Assembly (NCBI GenBank): GCA_002279765.1
Contig: NCCR01000092.1
Coordinates: forward strand, 1-15,114
From: Verrucomicrobia bacterium 12-59-8
GTDB taxonomy: Bacteria; Verrucomicrobiota; Verrucomicrobiae; Verrucomicrobiales; Verrucomicrobiaceae
DNA: 15,114 bases
Direction of reading: 5' to 3'
Below are positions 1 to 7,379 of this stretch, one piece after another. Position numbers and translations under genes: made by a program. Position 1 is the stretch's first letter; every line of letters starts with the position of its first letter. The notes under the pieces are model-generated. The model searched no databases. It was not told the origin of the DNA and saw only the letters and a list, made by a program, of their open reading frames with translations.

Positions 1-2118
1 GGCGATGTCTTTTTCCGCCAACGTCGGGCGGCGGTTAAGAACGGAGACAAACAGAGCCTCAACCTTTTCAGGCGGTGACTTCACCTTTTCCATGGTGCGG
101 AAGATCAGCGAATCCTGGCTGGTGAGCATCTGCTGAGCCTTGCCGTTCATCATCATCAGCACCTGAGGAACCGAACCCGTCTTGACACTGCCGTCGATCA
201 AGGAGCGAGGGGACTGGCCGAAATCGATCAGGAAGTGGCCGTTGGGGGCTGGCTGTTCAAGTGTGGAGGCTCTGCGGAGGACCATGCCGTTGTAGGTTAG
301 GGAGGCGTTCTCCATCATTTCTCCAGCGGGCTTGGTTTCTGCCTTGGCTTTGCCTTTGGCCTTGCTGCCGCCGTCCATCATCATGTCGTCGCCGGCCTCA
401 GCCAGACCACCGCCCATGAGGGCGCGTTCTTTTTCGGCCATTTTGCGGAAGGCGTCATACTTCACCAGCACGGTTTGTGCATCCAGCTTGGGATTGCTGA
501 GGTCCAGGTCAATGGAGCGGCTGTAGAGATCTTCAAGAGGCTTGGCATACTTGTCGGGATCGCCGAGCACCAGGGTCATGTAGGAATCCCAAGCTTGTTC
601 AGCGCTCATACGTCGAAGCAGCGGTCCCTGGAAGTAGTAGGGCTCCCCCATGGCGATCTTTTCCGAGGTAGCTTCAGCCTGATAAGCGCGAGTGTTATAG
701 ATGATGCGCATGAAGCTCTTGATGTCGAACTTTACCCGTTTCATTTCCTCGGCCAAGTGGATGAGCAGTTCGGGGTTCACGGACTGCTTGGGATCGTCAA
801 TGTTGGTCACAGGCTCACAGATGCCCTGACCGAAAGCACGCTTCCACATGCGGTTGGCAATCGCCATGGCAAAACGGGGATTGCTGGGGTCAGTGGCCCA
901 TTTGGCAAATGCAGGACGGAGCTCTTCGGCGGACTTCATCTTCTGCTTGTAGGCAGGAAGATTTTTGTCGTTTTTGCTCCAGGTGATGAATTTGGGTTCC
1001 ACTGGATCATTGGGCTTGGCATCCGGGTATTTGTAGTCATGCGGCAGCTTCATGCCGTTGGTATTCATGTCGCCAACGATGAAGCGATTGGCTCCCATGT
1101 AGTTGCGGATGCCATTGCGGATACGCTTGATGTCATTGCCGCTACTGGTAACCATTTGTTCAATCTTGGGCATCAGATCGTTCATGGCGTTCATCCCCAT
1201 CATGCCGGAGCCCTTGCGATTTTCCGCCGTTCTCATGTTGGTGGTGGTGGCACCGAAGAAGGAGGCCATTTCATAGAACTGATGCTGGGTCCAGTCGGAG
1301 AACGGGTGATCATGGCACTGGGCGCAGGCCACATCGGTGCCCAGGAACACAGCGAGCGTGTTGGCCAGATTGTCCAGCGGCATACCGGCATCACGCAGCA
1401 GATAGCCAGCGGCACCATCCTGCCACATTTTGCCTTTGGCGGTCAGCATCTCGAACACCATCTTGTCCCAGGAGGTGTTTTTTTCGATCTCATGCTGCAT
1501 CCAGTTGATGTAGGGGACGCCACGCAGGTTGTCCTGTTCGAGGCGGTCTTTGACGCGCAGCATTTCCGCGAAGTAATTGAACGTATTGCTGTTGTAGCCG
1601 GGGCTGTCGATCAGCATGTCGATCAGTTTGGCGCGCTTGTTCGGATTAGAGTCCTGAATGAACTGCGTGGTTTCCGCGTAATTCGGAATGCGGCCCACGA
1701 TGTCGAGATAGACACGACGGACAAACTGCTCGTCGTTGGCCATTGGGTTGAATCCAGTGATCGGCTTCTTGCCACCCTTGGCACGTTCAGGATTGGCACG
1801 CACAAGACCATTGGCCACGAGACGGTCAACTGCGGCGGAGGCCTGGGCGACCGTGGCATTTGCCAGCATCACCGGCTGGTCGGAAGGCTTCATGCTTTTT
1901 GCGAGTGCCTGATCTTCAGCAGAGAGTTTGGTGAGCGGGAACTTGTGCGTGGCACCATCTGGAGTTTGCAGGATGATGTTCTCACCATCGAGACCGATGA
2001 ATGAGGCGTTGACTTGGCGCCCCGAAGTGTCCGTCCAAGTGCGAGGTTCCGCAAAAGCGGAAGACGCAACAAGCGCGGAAACAATCAGGCTGCTGAGCAG
2101 TTTGGTGGTTTGTTTCAT
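1..2118 (-). CDS. Exported SHD1-DUF1549-DUF1553 cytochrome-type protein, C-terminus beyond window
   Basis: The frame is open from an ATG at 2118 to the left edge: 706 residues with no stop, so the gene is partial at its 3' end. Residues 1-23 are a signal peptide (ending SSAFA). Residues about 26-75 resemble the SLA1-homology SHD1 domain (start RTWTDTSGRQV, end PLTKLSAEDQ). DUF1549 (PSCyt2) follows at about 97-300, with a haem-type motif CAQCH at 265-269. DUF1553 (PSD1) runs from about 400, with NPRFAMAIANRMWKRAFGQG near 410 and RRMSAEQAWDSYM near 505. These domains mark very large exported protein families of planctomycetes and verrucomicrobia; their biochemical role is not settled, and the haem motif suggests redox. 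The usual N-terminal PSCyt1 domain is absent and SHD1 takes its place. Met/Gly-rich stretches lie near 290-300 and 560-590. A DUF1501 partner gene commonly follows and could lie to the left. No Shine-Dalgarno is visible before the start. Family call is firm, function open. Confidence 0.93.
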   Translation of the reverse strand, partial: MKQTTKLLSSLIVSALVASSAFAEPRTWTDTSGRQVNASFIGLDGENIILQTPDGATHKFPLTKLSAEDQALAKSMKPSDQPVMLANATVAQASAAVDRLVANGLVRANPERAKGGKKPITGFNPMANDEQFVRRVYLDIVGRIPNYAETTQFIQDSNPNKRAKLIDMLIDSPGYNSNTFNYFAEMLRVKDRLEQDNLRGVPYINWMQHEIEKNTSWDKMVFEMLTAKGKMWQDGAAGYLLRDAGMPLDNLANTLAVFLGTDVACAQCHDHPFSDWTQHQFYEMASFFGATTTNMRTAENRKGSGMMGMNAMNDLMPKIEQMVTSSGNDIKRIRNGIRNYMGANRFIVGDMNTNGMKLPHDYKYPDAKPNDPVEPKFITWSKNDKNLPAYKQKMKSAEELRPAFAKWATDPSNPRFAMAIANRMWKRAFGQGICEPVTNIDDPKQSVNPELLIHLAEEMKRVKFDIKSFMRIIYNTRAYQAEATSEKIAMGEPYYFQGPLLRRMSAEQAWDSYMTLVLGDPDKYAKPLEDLYSRSIDLDLSNPKLDAQTVLVKYDAFRKMAEKERALMGGGLAEAGDDMMMDGGSKAKGKAKAETKPAGEMMENASLTYNGMVLRRASTLEQPAPNGHFLIDFGQSPRSLIDGSVKTGSVPQVLMMMNGKAQQMLTSQDSLIFRTMEKVKSPPEKVEALFVSVLNRRPTLAEKDIA

Positions 2119-2236
2119 GGGTGGTGTGGAATAAAATGAAATGGACTTCCAAAGGCACGAACGTGCCAGAATGTCCTTAAATTAGGGGGTATTGCTGTTT
2201 TTTTGCATTTTCCGCCTGTTCGGAAAAGGGGCGGCG

Positions 2237-3724
2237 CTACTTGCGCGCCCCCAAACAGGCTTTTTCAAGGGCGGCAGCCATGCTTTTGACCTGATCTGGC
2301 TGCGTTTTGGCAAGGTTTTGCCGCTCACCGAGATCCTTGGACAGGTCATAGAGCTGGGGGCCGGGGGCATTTCCGGTTTCGCTCTGGGTGTTTTTATTCT
2401 TGGCGGCTCCAGGACTGGCGGGGATGAATTTCCAGGTCCCTTGTCTCAGGCTGATGGGGCCACCCTGCTCGACCAGTTCCGTCCGTCCGGTCGCATCCGC
2501 ACCCAGGAGTGCGGGCAGCACATTGCGGCTGTCCACTGCGGCGGCTGGTGCCGGCTGACCGGTTAAAGCGGCAAAACTGGCGGGGAAATCGACCTGGCAG
2601 ACCAGGGCGGAACTCACACCTGGTTTAACCCTGCCGGGCCAGCGAACGATGAAAGGCACACGGGTGCCGCCCTCGAACGCGCTGTATTTCCCACCCCGCA
2701 GGGGGCCCGCAGGCTGGTGGTTGCCGAGTTTTTCGACCGCCTCGTCCTGATAACCGTCGTCCACCACCGGGCCGTTGTCACTGCTGAGCAGGACGAGGGT
2801 GCTTTCTTTCAGTCCGAGTCGGTCGAGCGCCGCCAGGACCGTGCCCACGCAATCGTCGAACTGCAAAATGGCATCTCCACGCGGTCCCATACCGCTTTTG
2901 CCGACAAAACGAGGATGGGGGACACGCGGCACATGCGGATCATGCGCCGCAAAGTACAGGAAGAAGGGGCCGTCCTTGCTGGCCTCGATGAACTTCACTG
3001 CCTGGGCCGAAAAGGTGTCCGCCATGTCCTCATCCTTCCAGAGGGCTGCTTTCCCGCCCTTCATGTAACCAATGCGGCTGATGCCATTGATCAGGGCCAT
3101 GTCATGCCCATGGCTGGGGCGCATCTTGAGCAGTTCGGGATTGGCCTTGCCCGTTGGCTCGCCGGGAAAGGGTGTTTTGTAGCTCACTTGGATCGGGTCG
3201 GCCGGGTTAAGAGCCACGATGTGGTGATCCTGTACAAAGACACAGGGAACACGGTCGCCTGTGGCAGCCATGATGAAACAGTGATCGAAGCCGATCTCCA
3301 GCGGTCCCGGCTGAATCGCGACATTCCAGTCCAAACCGCCGTCGCCAAGCCCCAGATGCCATTTCCCGACCACACTGGTCTGGTAGCCCGCCCCTTTAAA
3401 GACGGAGGCCAGTGTCGCCCGGCCCGGCGGGATGATCATTTTGGCATCGCCCGGCAAGATGCCCGTGCCCTTCTGACGGAAAGCATATTCGCCCGTCAGC
3501 ATCGCGAAACGAGATGGGGTGCAGGTCGCCGCCGCACAATGCCCGTCCGTGAAGCGCAGCCCTTCGGACGCCAGCTTGTCGATATGTGGGGTCGCAATCG
3601 TCTGCGAGCCGTAGCAGGACACATCGCCATAACCCAGGTCATCCGCGTAAAGCAGCACCACGTTCGGTTTGTCCGCCGCCATAGTCGCGGATGCCAGCAG
3701 CAAAACTATCCAGCAGCTTTTCAT
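2237..3724 (-). CDS. Secreted sulfatase (formylglycine-dependent arylsulfatase family)
   Basis: 495 aa, full length for a type I sulfatase. It should hydrolyse sulfate esters, probably on polysaccharides, outside the cytoplasm. A signal peptide covers residues 1-16 (ends ATMA). The metal-binding pair D28-D29 lies in LLYADDLGYGD. The signature CTPSR at 68-72 places the cysteine that is oxidised to formylglycine at C68. GKWHLG supplies K121 and H123, AAHDPH supplies H261, and SSDNGP supplies D316 and N317, so the active site is complete. The substrate cannot be told from sequence. An anaerobic or FGE-type maturase must be encoded elsewhere, as none is in the window. The start lies 18 nt after the S10 peptidase stop, so co-transcription is likely. 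No Shine-Dalgarno is visible before the ATG. The family is certain; the natural substrate is unknown. Confidence 0.95.
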   Translation of the reverse strand: MKSCWIVLLLASATMAADKPNVVLLYADDLGYGDVSCYGSQTIATPHIDKLASEGLRFTDGHCAAATCTPSRFAMLTGEYAFRQKGTGILPGDAKMIIPPGRATLASVFKGAGYQTSVVGKWHLGLGDGGLDWNVAIQPGPLEIGFDHCFIMAATGDRVPCVFVQDHHIVALNPADPIQVSYKTPFPGEPTGKANPELLKMRPSHGHDMALINGISRIGYMKGGKAALWKDEDMADTFSAQAVKFIEASKDGPFFLYFAAHDPHVPRVPHPRFVGKSGMGPRGDAILQFDDCVGTVLAALDRLGLKESTLVLLSSDNGPVVDDGYQDEAVEKLGNHQPAGPLRGGKYSAFEGGTRVPFIVRWPGRVKPGVSSALVCQVDFPASFAALTGQPAPAAAVDSRNVLPALLGADATGRTELVEQGGPISLRQGTWKFIPASPGAAKNKNTQSETGNAPGPQLYDLSKDLGERQNLAKTQPDQVKSMAAALEKACLGARK

Positions 3725-3742
3725 CGTCAGGGCAGGGTGGAA

Positions 3743-5350
3743 TTACTTCAGTGACTTCGCTATGAACGCAGCGATGTCCGCATGCATTTTTTCCATGTCC
3801 GGGCGGTTCGTGTACATCATGTGGCCGGACTCATATTCAGCGAACTCGATGTTTCCGCGCAGTTCGTCCGGCAGGTGCATCTGACGCACGCTCAGCCGCA
3901 TGTTGTCAGGCGGAGTCACCAGATCACGCCAGCCCAGCAGTGCCAGCACCCGGAGATGGGGGTTTTGCATGATCGCCTCCGCTAGCTGGCCGCTCACGCT
4001 TGTGTAGCTGTTGCCCTTGCCGTGGTTCCAGTTGGGTTGCGGGGCCAACACTTCATAAGGCAGGTCTTTTTTAAAATGCAGCTCCTCACGCAGGTAGGCG
4101 TTCATTGAGGCCGCTGCAATGCTGCCTACCACGCGCATGAACGGCTCGATCTGCGGATGATTTTCCGACTCATCGCCATCCCGTCCCGTCACCCGACCAT
4201 CATAGGCGCCGAGCACCAGCTTTTCTTTGCGGAGCAGCATTTCACGGAACACCCCGCTGCCGATCCGCAGTTCCTGCTCCTCAATCAGTTTCGGCTCAAG
4301 GCCGGTCAATCTCGCCAGTTTCTTCGCCACTGCTTCACGCTCGGCCTGCGTCAGATCGCTTCCCTTGAGCAAGGCCACGGCATAGTCGCCAAACGCGAAC
4401 GCACGTGACTCAGCCACGGCCTTGTTGAAATCCGCCTGCAAATCTGCCGGCAGTTTCTGGTGGTAATGCGCCGTGGCGGTCAAAGCGGGCAGCAGCACCT
4501 CATACGGAATGTCATTGAGGGGGGCGCTCATCAGCGTCGCGTAATCCAGCAGGCCGGACACGATCACGATCCCGTTCAAGTACATGCGGTGCCGCTGCTG
4601 CAGATGCTCCGCCAGCCCGCCGCCGCGAATGCCGCCGTAGCTTTCCCCTGCGATGAACTTCGGTGAACGCCAGCGCTCCTCGCGGGTGACCCACAACCGC
4701 ATGAACTCGCCCACGCTGGCGATGTCCTCCTGCACGCCGAGAAACTCACTCACGTTTTTGGGGTCTTCCGCACGGCTGAAGCCGGTGTTCACGGGGTCGA
4801 TAAACACGAGATCCGTCACATCGAGCAGTGAGAACTCATTGTTCACCAGCCCGCCCGGAGGCAGGGGCGGCGTCAGGCCATCCGCAGGCAGATCGACCCG
4901 CTTGGGGCCGAAGGCTCCCAGGTGCAGCCACACCGAGCTGCTGCCCGGCCCGCCATTGAAGCAGAACGTCACGGGCCGCGTGGCCACGTCCTTCACACCT
5001 TTCATTGTGTAGGCCACGTAGAACACCTGCGCCGAAGGCTTCCCGTCGGGTTTCAAAATGGGCAGCGTACCCGCCTTGGCTTCGTATGCGATTTCTTTGC
5101 CGCCGATGGTCACCTTGCCTGTCGTCACCACCGGCTTGTCAGCCTCGGGCTTCTTGGCGTCTTTCTTATCATCCACTTTGCCTTCTTTTTTCTCCGCAGG
5201 CGGTGCTTCAGGCTTGGATGGCTTCGCTTCTTCAGCGGCAAGACAAACGGGCATCGCAAGAGCCAGTACGGTGGTCAAAAGGGTCGGTCGGATACGCATG
5301 GTAAAGGAAGCATGACATGCGCGCCATGCCTTGAGAATCAAAATTCTCAT
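3743..5350 (-). CDS. Peptidase S10 family serine carboxypeptidase, exported
   Basis: 535 aa from the upstream ATG. The catalytic machinery of family S10 is visible: the oxyanion-loop motif NGGPGSSS at 132-139, nucleophile S237 in GESYGG, aspartate D476 in GWRDLVTPP, and histidine H510 in YESGHMMYTNRP. The enzyme should remove C-terminal residues from peptides in the periplasm or outside. A signal peptide ends near residue 38 (MPVCLA), followed by a Lys/Glu/Pro/Ala-rich low-complexity linker to about residue 73. Start choice is open. The ATG at 5350 has a good Shine-Dalgarno (GAGGT, 6 nt spacing). The ATG at 5299 gives a more usual signal peptide (MRIRPTLLTTVLALAMPVCLA) but has no Shine-Dalgarno. 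The gene begins 13 nt after folD ends and is followed 18 nt later by the sulfatase. The family is secure; the substrate is unknown. Confidence 0.94.
   Translation of the reverse strand: MRILILKAWRACHASFTMRIRPTLLTTVLALAMPVCLAAEEAKPSKPEAPPAEKKEGKVDDKKDAKKPEADKPVVTTGKVTIGGKEIAYEAKAGTLPILKPDGKPSAQVFYVAYTMKGVKDVATRPVTFCFNGGPGSSSVWLHLGAFGPKRVDLPADGLTPPLPPGGLVNNEFSLLDVTDLVFIDPVNTGFSRAEDPKNVSEFLGVQEDIASVGEFMRLWVTREERWRSPKFIAGESYGGIRGGGLAEHLQQRHRMYLNGIVIVSGLLDYATLMSAPLNDIPYEVLLPALTATAHYHQKLPADLQADFNKAVAESRAFAFGDYAVALLKGSDLTQAEREAVAKKLARLTGLEPKLIEEQELRIGSGVFREMLLRKEKLVLGAYDGRVTGRDGDESENHPQIEPFMRVVGSIAAASMNAYLREELHFKKDLPYEVLAPQPNWNHGKGNSYTSVSGQLAEAIMQNPHLRVLALLGWRDLVTPPDNMRLSVRQMHLPDELRGNIEFAEYESGHMMYTNRPDMEKMHADIAAFIAKSLK
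5299..5350 (-). other. Alternative start region of the S10 peptidase with a small inverted repeat
   Basis: Two in-frame ATGs compete, at 5350 and 5299. The first has the ribosome site GAGGT; the second opens directly on a standard signal peptide. If 5350 is used, 17 extra residues with three basic ones extend the signal peptide's N-region. A 6-bp inverted repeat, GAGAAT-N4-ATTCTC at 5333-5348, lies in the first codons after the upstream ATG and could form a small stem-loop over the early coding region. What is seen is the repeat and the ribosome site; any effect on initiation is inference. Confidence 0.4.
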
Positions 5351-5360
5351 GAAACCACCT

Positions 5361-5389
5361 CGATCAAGCCTGCTTGCAGGCCTTGATCG
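5361..5389 (-). promoter_or_regulatory. Inverted repeat spanning the folD stop codon, next to the S10 ribosome site
   Basis: The arms CGATCAAG-CCTGC and GCAGG-C-CTTGATCG pair over 13 bp with one bulged base and a two-base centre (5374-5375). The structure covers the last codons and stop of folD. Its downstream arm abuts, and by one or two bases reaches, the GAGGT ribosome site of the next gene. No U-run follows, so it is not a standard intrinsic terminator. It may stabilise the 3' end of folD mRNA or couple folD termination to S10 initiation; this is inference from position. Confidence 0.5.
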
Positions 5390-6236
5390 TGTTCGCCATC
5401 AGCATAGCGATGGTCATCGGGCCGACGCCGCCGGGGACGGGCGTGATGGCACGGCATTTCGGCGCGACTTCATCGTAGGCGACGTCGCCGACGAGCTTGT
5501 AGCCCTTTTCGGTGCTGGGATCATCCACACGGTTTATGCCCACGTCGATCACGACTGCGCCTTCTTTGACATGCTCGGCCTTGATGAAATGCGGGCGCCC
5601 AATCGCTGCGATGATGATGTCCGCCGTGCGGGTGATCGCTGCAAGATCGCGTGTGCGTGAATGTGTGACGGTCACGGTGGCGTCTCCGCCTTTGCCCTTG
5701 GCCATGAGCAGCAGAGCCATGGGTTTGCCCACGATCATGCTGCGGCCGACCACGACGGCATGCGCGCCGCTTGTTTCGATGCCGGCTTCGATCAGCAGCC
5801 GCTGACAGCCCAGCGGGGTGCAGGGCACAAAGCCGGTGGGATCTTCCAGCGCGAGCTTGGCGACATTGACCGGATGAAAGCCATCCACATCCTTCGCCGG
5901 ATCAATGGCCCGCACGATGGCGGCCTCATCGATGTGCTTGGGCGGCGGGCTTTGCACGAGAATGCCGTGAATAGCCGGGTCGTTGTTCAATGCGTGTACA
6001 TGCGACAGCAGCTCTTCCTGCGTCGTCGTGACCGGGAGTTCGAGTTTGACGGAGTGCAGTCCGAGATCACGGCACTTTTTATCTTTGGAGCGAACGTATG
6101 CTCGTGACGCCGGATCATCACCCACGAGGACGACTGCGAGGCCCGGCTTGCGCCCCCGCGCGGCCAGTTCGGCGATTTCGCGACGGCATTCTTCGAGGAC
6201 TTTTTCAGCTACGGCGGTTCCAGAGATGATCTGCAT
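5364..6236 (-). CDS. folD: Bifunctional methylene-THF dehydrogenase / methenyl-THF cyclohydrolase
   Basis: 290 aa, normal length for FolD. It interconverts 5,10-methylene-THF, 5,10-methenyl-THF and 10-formyl-THF with NADP in the cytoplasm, supplying one-carbon units for purines and formyl-Met. The tetrahydrofolate site is visible: Y47 and K51 in AYVRSKDKK (catalytic lysine), Q95 in GILVQ, and D118 in KDVDGFHP. The nucleotide-binding core is [17 protein letters not shown] at 161-177. The C-terminal signature is [15 protein letters not shown] at 265-279. One variation is QSPPP where most homologues read Q-L-P-L-P. No signal peptide, as expected. It heads a minus-strand series in which the exported S10 peptidase starts 13 nt downstream, an unusual partner for a housekeeping gene. 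The 146 nt upstream (6237-6382) must hold the promoters for folD and the divergent gene; no clear boxes were recognised. Confidence 0.97.
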   Translation of the reverse strand: MQIISGTAVAEKVLEECRREIAELAARGRKPGLAVVLVGDDPASRAYVRSKDKKCRDLGLHSVKLELPVTTTQEELLSHVHALNNDPAIHGILVQSPPPKHIDEAAIVRAIDPAKDVDGFHPVNVAKLALEDPTGFVPCTPLGCQRLLIEAGIETSGAHAVVVGRSMIVGKPMALLLMAKGKGGDATVTVTHSRTRDLAAITRTADIIIAAIGRPHFIKAEHVKEGAVVIDVGINRVDDPSTEKGYKLVGDVAYDEVAPKCRAITPVPGGVGPMTIAMLMANTIKACKQA

Positions 6237-6382
6237 GTTTTCTGGTCATGCAGGCGAGGCAGCGAGTCAACCGCCGACGCCAAAAACCATGAGACGATTT
6301 TTTCTGTAACCGCCCCTGCCGAGTCGGCATTCGGCTCCCTGTGCGGCAATCACGCCGCGTTCATCCAAACCAAAAACACATC

Positions 6383-6763
6383 ATGAAAACCATCCATATC
6401 CTCCTCACTCTCGGTTTCACCCTCGGCAGCGTGCAAGCGCGCGATTTTGGCCGCAGTTCCACGGTCACCTCCAATCGTGGCACCGGCTCGCGTGTGGTCG
6501 CGGGCAATGTCACCCCTGGCACCGGAGCCAGCCGCACTGCCACCACCACAGGTGCCCAAGGTAAAACCGCCAGCGCCAGCCAGCAGGTGACACGTATCGA
6601 AAACGGCCGCGCTTCCAGCGGTGCTGTCACCGGCCCGAATGGCAAAAGTGCCACTACCAGCGGCTCTGTGACGCATGCTGATGGCATCCGCACCGCCAAC
6701 CGCAGCGCGACGGGGCCGAACGGGCAGACGAAATCCGGGACCACCACGACGACGAAGAATTAA
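6383..6763 (+). CDS. Small secreted Thr/Ser/Gly-rich protein of unknown function
   Basis: 126 aa from the ATG at 6383, chosen because it opens on a clean signal peptide (MKTIHILLTLGFTLGSVQA); an in-frame ATG at 6341 would add 14 unlikely residues. The mature part is low-complexity, about half Thr, Ser, Gly, Ala and Asn, with no cysteine. The motif TGPNG occurs twice, at 83-87 and 110-114, each in a similar T/S/N-rich context, suggesting a degenerate 27-residue repeat. The mature N-terminus reads RDFGRSS, echoed by FGRSA in the next gene's product. It is the first gene of a plus-strand series, 33 nt before the Spy-like gene. I do not recognise a family. The composition suits an extracellular or cell-surface disordered protein; no function is proposed. 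Confidence 0.72.
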   Translation: MKTIHILLTLGFTLGSVQARDFGRSSTVTSNRGTGSRVVAGNVTPGTGASRTATTTGAQGKTASASQQVTRIENGRASSGAVTGPNGKSATTSGSVTHADGIRTANRSATGPNGQTKSGTTTTTKN

Positions 6764-6796
6764 CCCGACTCTTTCCAACTTCATCACCACCACATT

Positions 6797-7285
6797 ATGA
6801 AAACACTGATTCTGTCACTCCTGGCCGTCTTTGGCCTGGCTACTGCCATTCCTGCGATGGCCTTTGGCCGCAGCGCCGACATCGGCGAAGGCATCATCCC
6901 TGATCAAACCCGCTCCTCCATCCGGGAGGTCGTACGCGCTGCGGTGCGGCATTTCCTGAACTTCCGCAAGCAGACGCCTCTCAGCGAAGAACAGAAGGCT
7001 GCGATCAGCAAGATCCTCGCAGAACACCGTGAGGAAATCGCTGCGCAGATCAATCAGGGCCGCATGGCACGCCATGCCATGGAGGCGGCGGTCAAGGAAA
7101 ACGGCAGCACCAAGGCGGCTGCGGAAAAGATCGGCGATGCTGCGCGTGATCGTGCGCTGCTGATGGCCCGCATCGGTGCGCAGGTACGGCCGCTGCTCAC
7201 GCCGGAGCAGCAAAAGCAGATCGAAGCAGCTCGCTCTGAGGTCGAAGGACTCGTCGATGGCGCGCTCGCCTCCGCGCTGCGCTGA
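6797..7285 (+). CDS. Spy/CpxP-like periplasmic LTxxQ protein
   Basis: 162 aa with a signal peptide at 1-22 (ends PAMA). The mature protein is predicted to be almost wholly helical. It carries two LTxxQ-type motifs, LSEEQ at 62-66 and LTPEQQ at 134-139, separated by a charged helix-rich segment. This is the pattern of the Spy/CpxP superfamily: periplasmic chaperones and stress or metal sensors built from a helical hairpin. The mature N-terminus begins FGRSA, close to the FGRSS of the preceding gene's product. The gene stands 33 nt after that gene and 94 nt before the sigma factor start, on the same strand, so it could be a target or an accessory of the downstream sigma/sensor module. Similarity rests on motif and helical character only, and the superfamily is divergent. 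Confidence 0.8.
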   Translation: MKTLILSLLAVFGLATAIPAMAFGRSADIGEGIIPDQTRSSIREVVRAAVRHFLNFRKQTPLSEEQKAAISKILAEHREEIAAQINQGRMARHAMEAAVKENGSTKAAAEKIGDAARDRALLMARIGAQVRPLLTPEQQKQIEAARSEVEGLVDGALASALR

Positions 7286-7294
7286 TACCACCCT

Positions 7295-7304
7295 CCCCCC
7301 CCCC
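7295..7304 (+). repeat. Homopolymeric run of ten C's upstream of the sigma factor gene
   Basis: Ten consecutive C's lie between the Spy-like stop (7285) and the preferred sigma start (GTG 7380). The sigma reading frame is open through the run as far back as 7176. An in-frame ATG at 7257 has an AAGGA ribosome-like site 7 nt upstream, so a longer sigma product would be translated across the run and would be sensitive to its length. With the GTG start the run is only in the leader. Such tracts are also prone to sequencing error. Confidence 0.85.
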
Positions 7305-7379
7305 ACGGCAAAGAGGTGCGATCTTCGCGGGTCCGCCTCGTTGCCATTCTCCTTTTTGGAATTACCTGCGTTACCTGTT

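Noticed and set aside
475..2004. 509-aa plus-strand open frame
   Set aside because: It lies entirely antisense to the DUF1549/DUF1553 gene, which has a signal peptide and recognisable domains. The plus-strand translation is His/Gly/Val-rich with no domain, typical of a high-GC shadow frame.
2208..2227. 7-bp inverted repeat TTTTCCG-N6-CGGAAAA near the sulfatase 3' end, with a nearby T-run
   Set aside because: The T-run lies on the wrong side for the minus-strand genes (it reads as A's downstream), so it is not a standard intrinsic terminator for the sulfatase.
2717..3754. 345-aa plus-strand open frame
   Set aside because: Antisense to the sulfatase, whose active-site motifs are complete; the plus-strand product shows no motif or signal peptide.
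6318..6328. Palindrome GCCGA-G-TCGGC in the folD upstream gap
   Set aside because: Only 5+5 bp in GC-rich DNA, single copy; expected by chance.
7176..7379. Extended N-terminus of the sigma factor from ATG 7176
   Set aside because: It would overlap the Spy-like gene by 110 nt and adds Arg/Ser/Pro-rich residues unlike any sigma region. Kept only as a discussion of the 7257 start.
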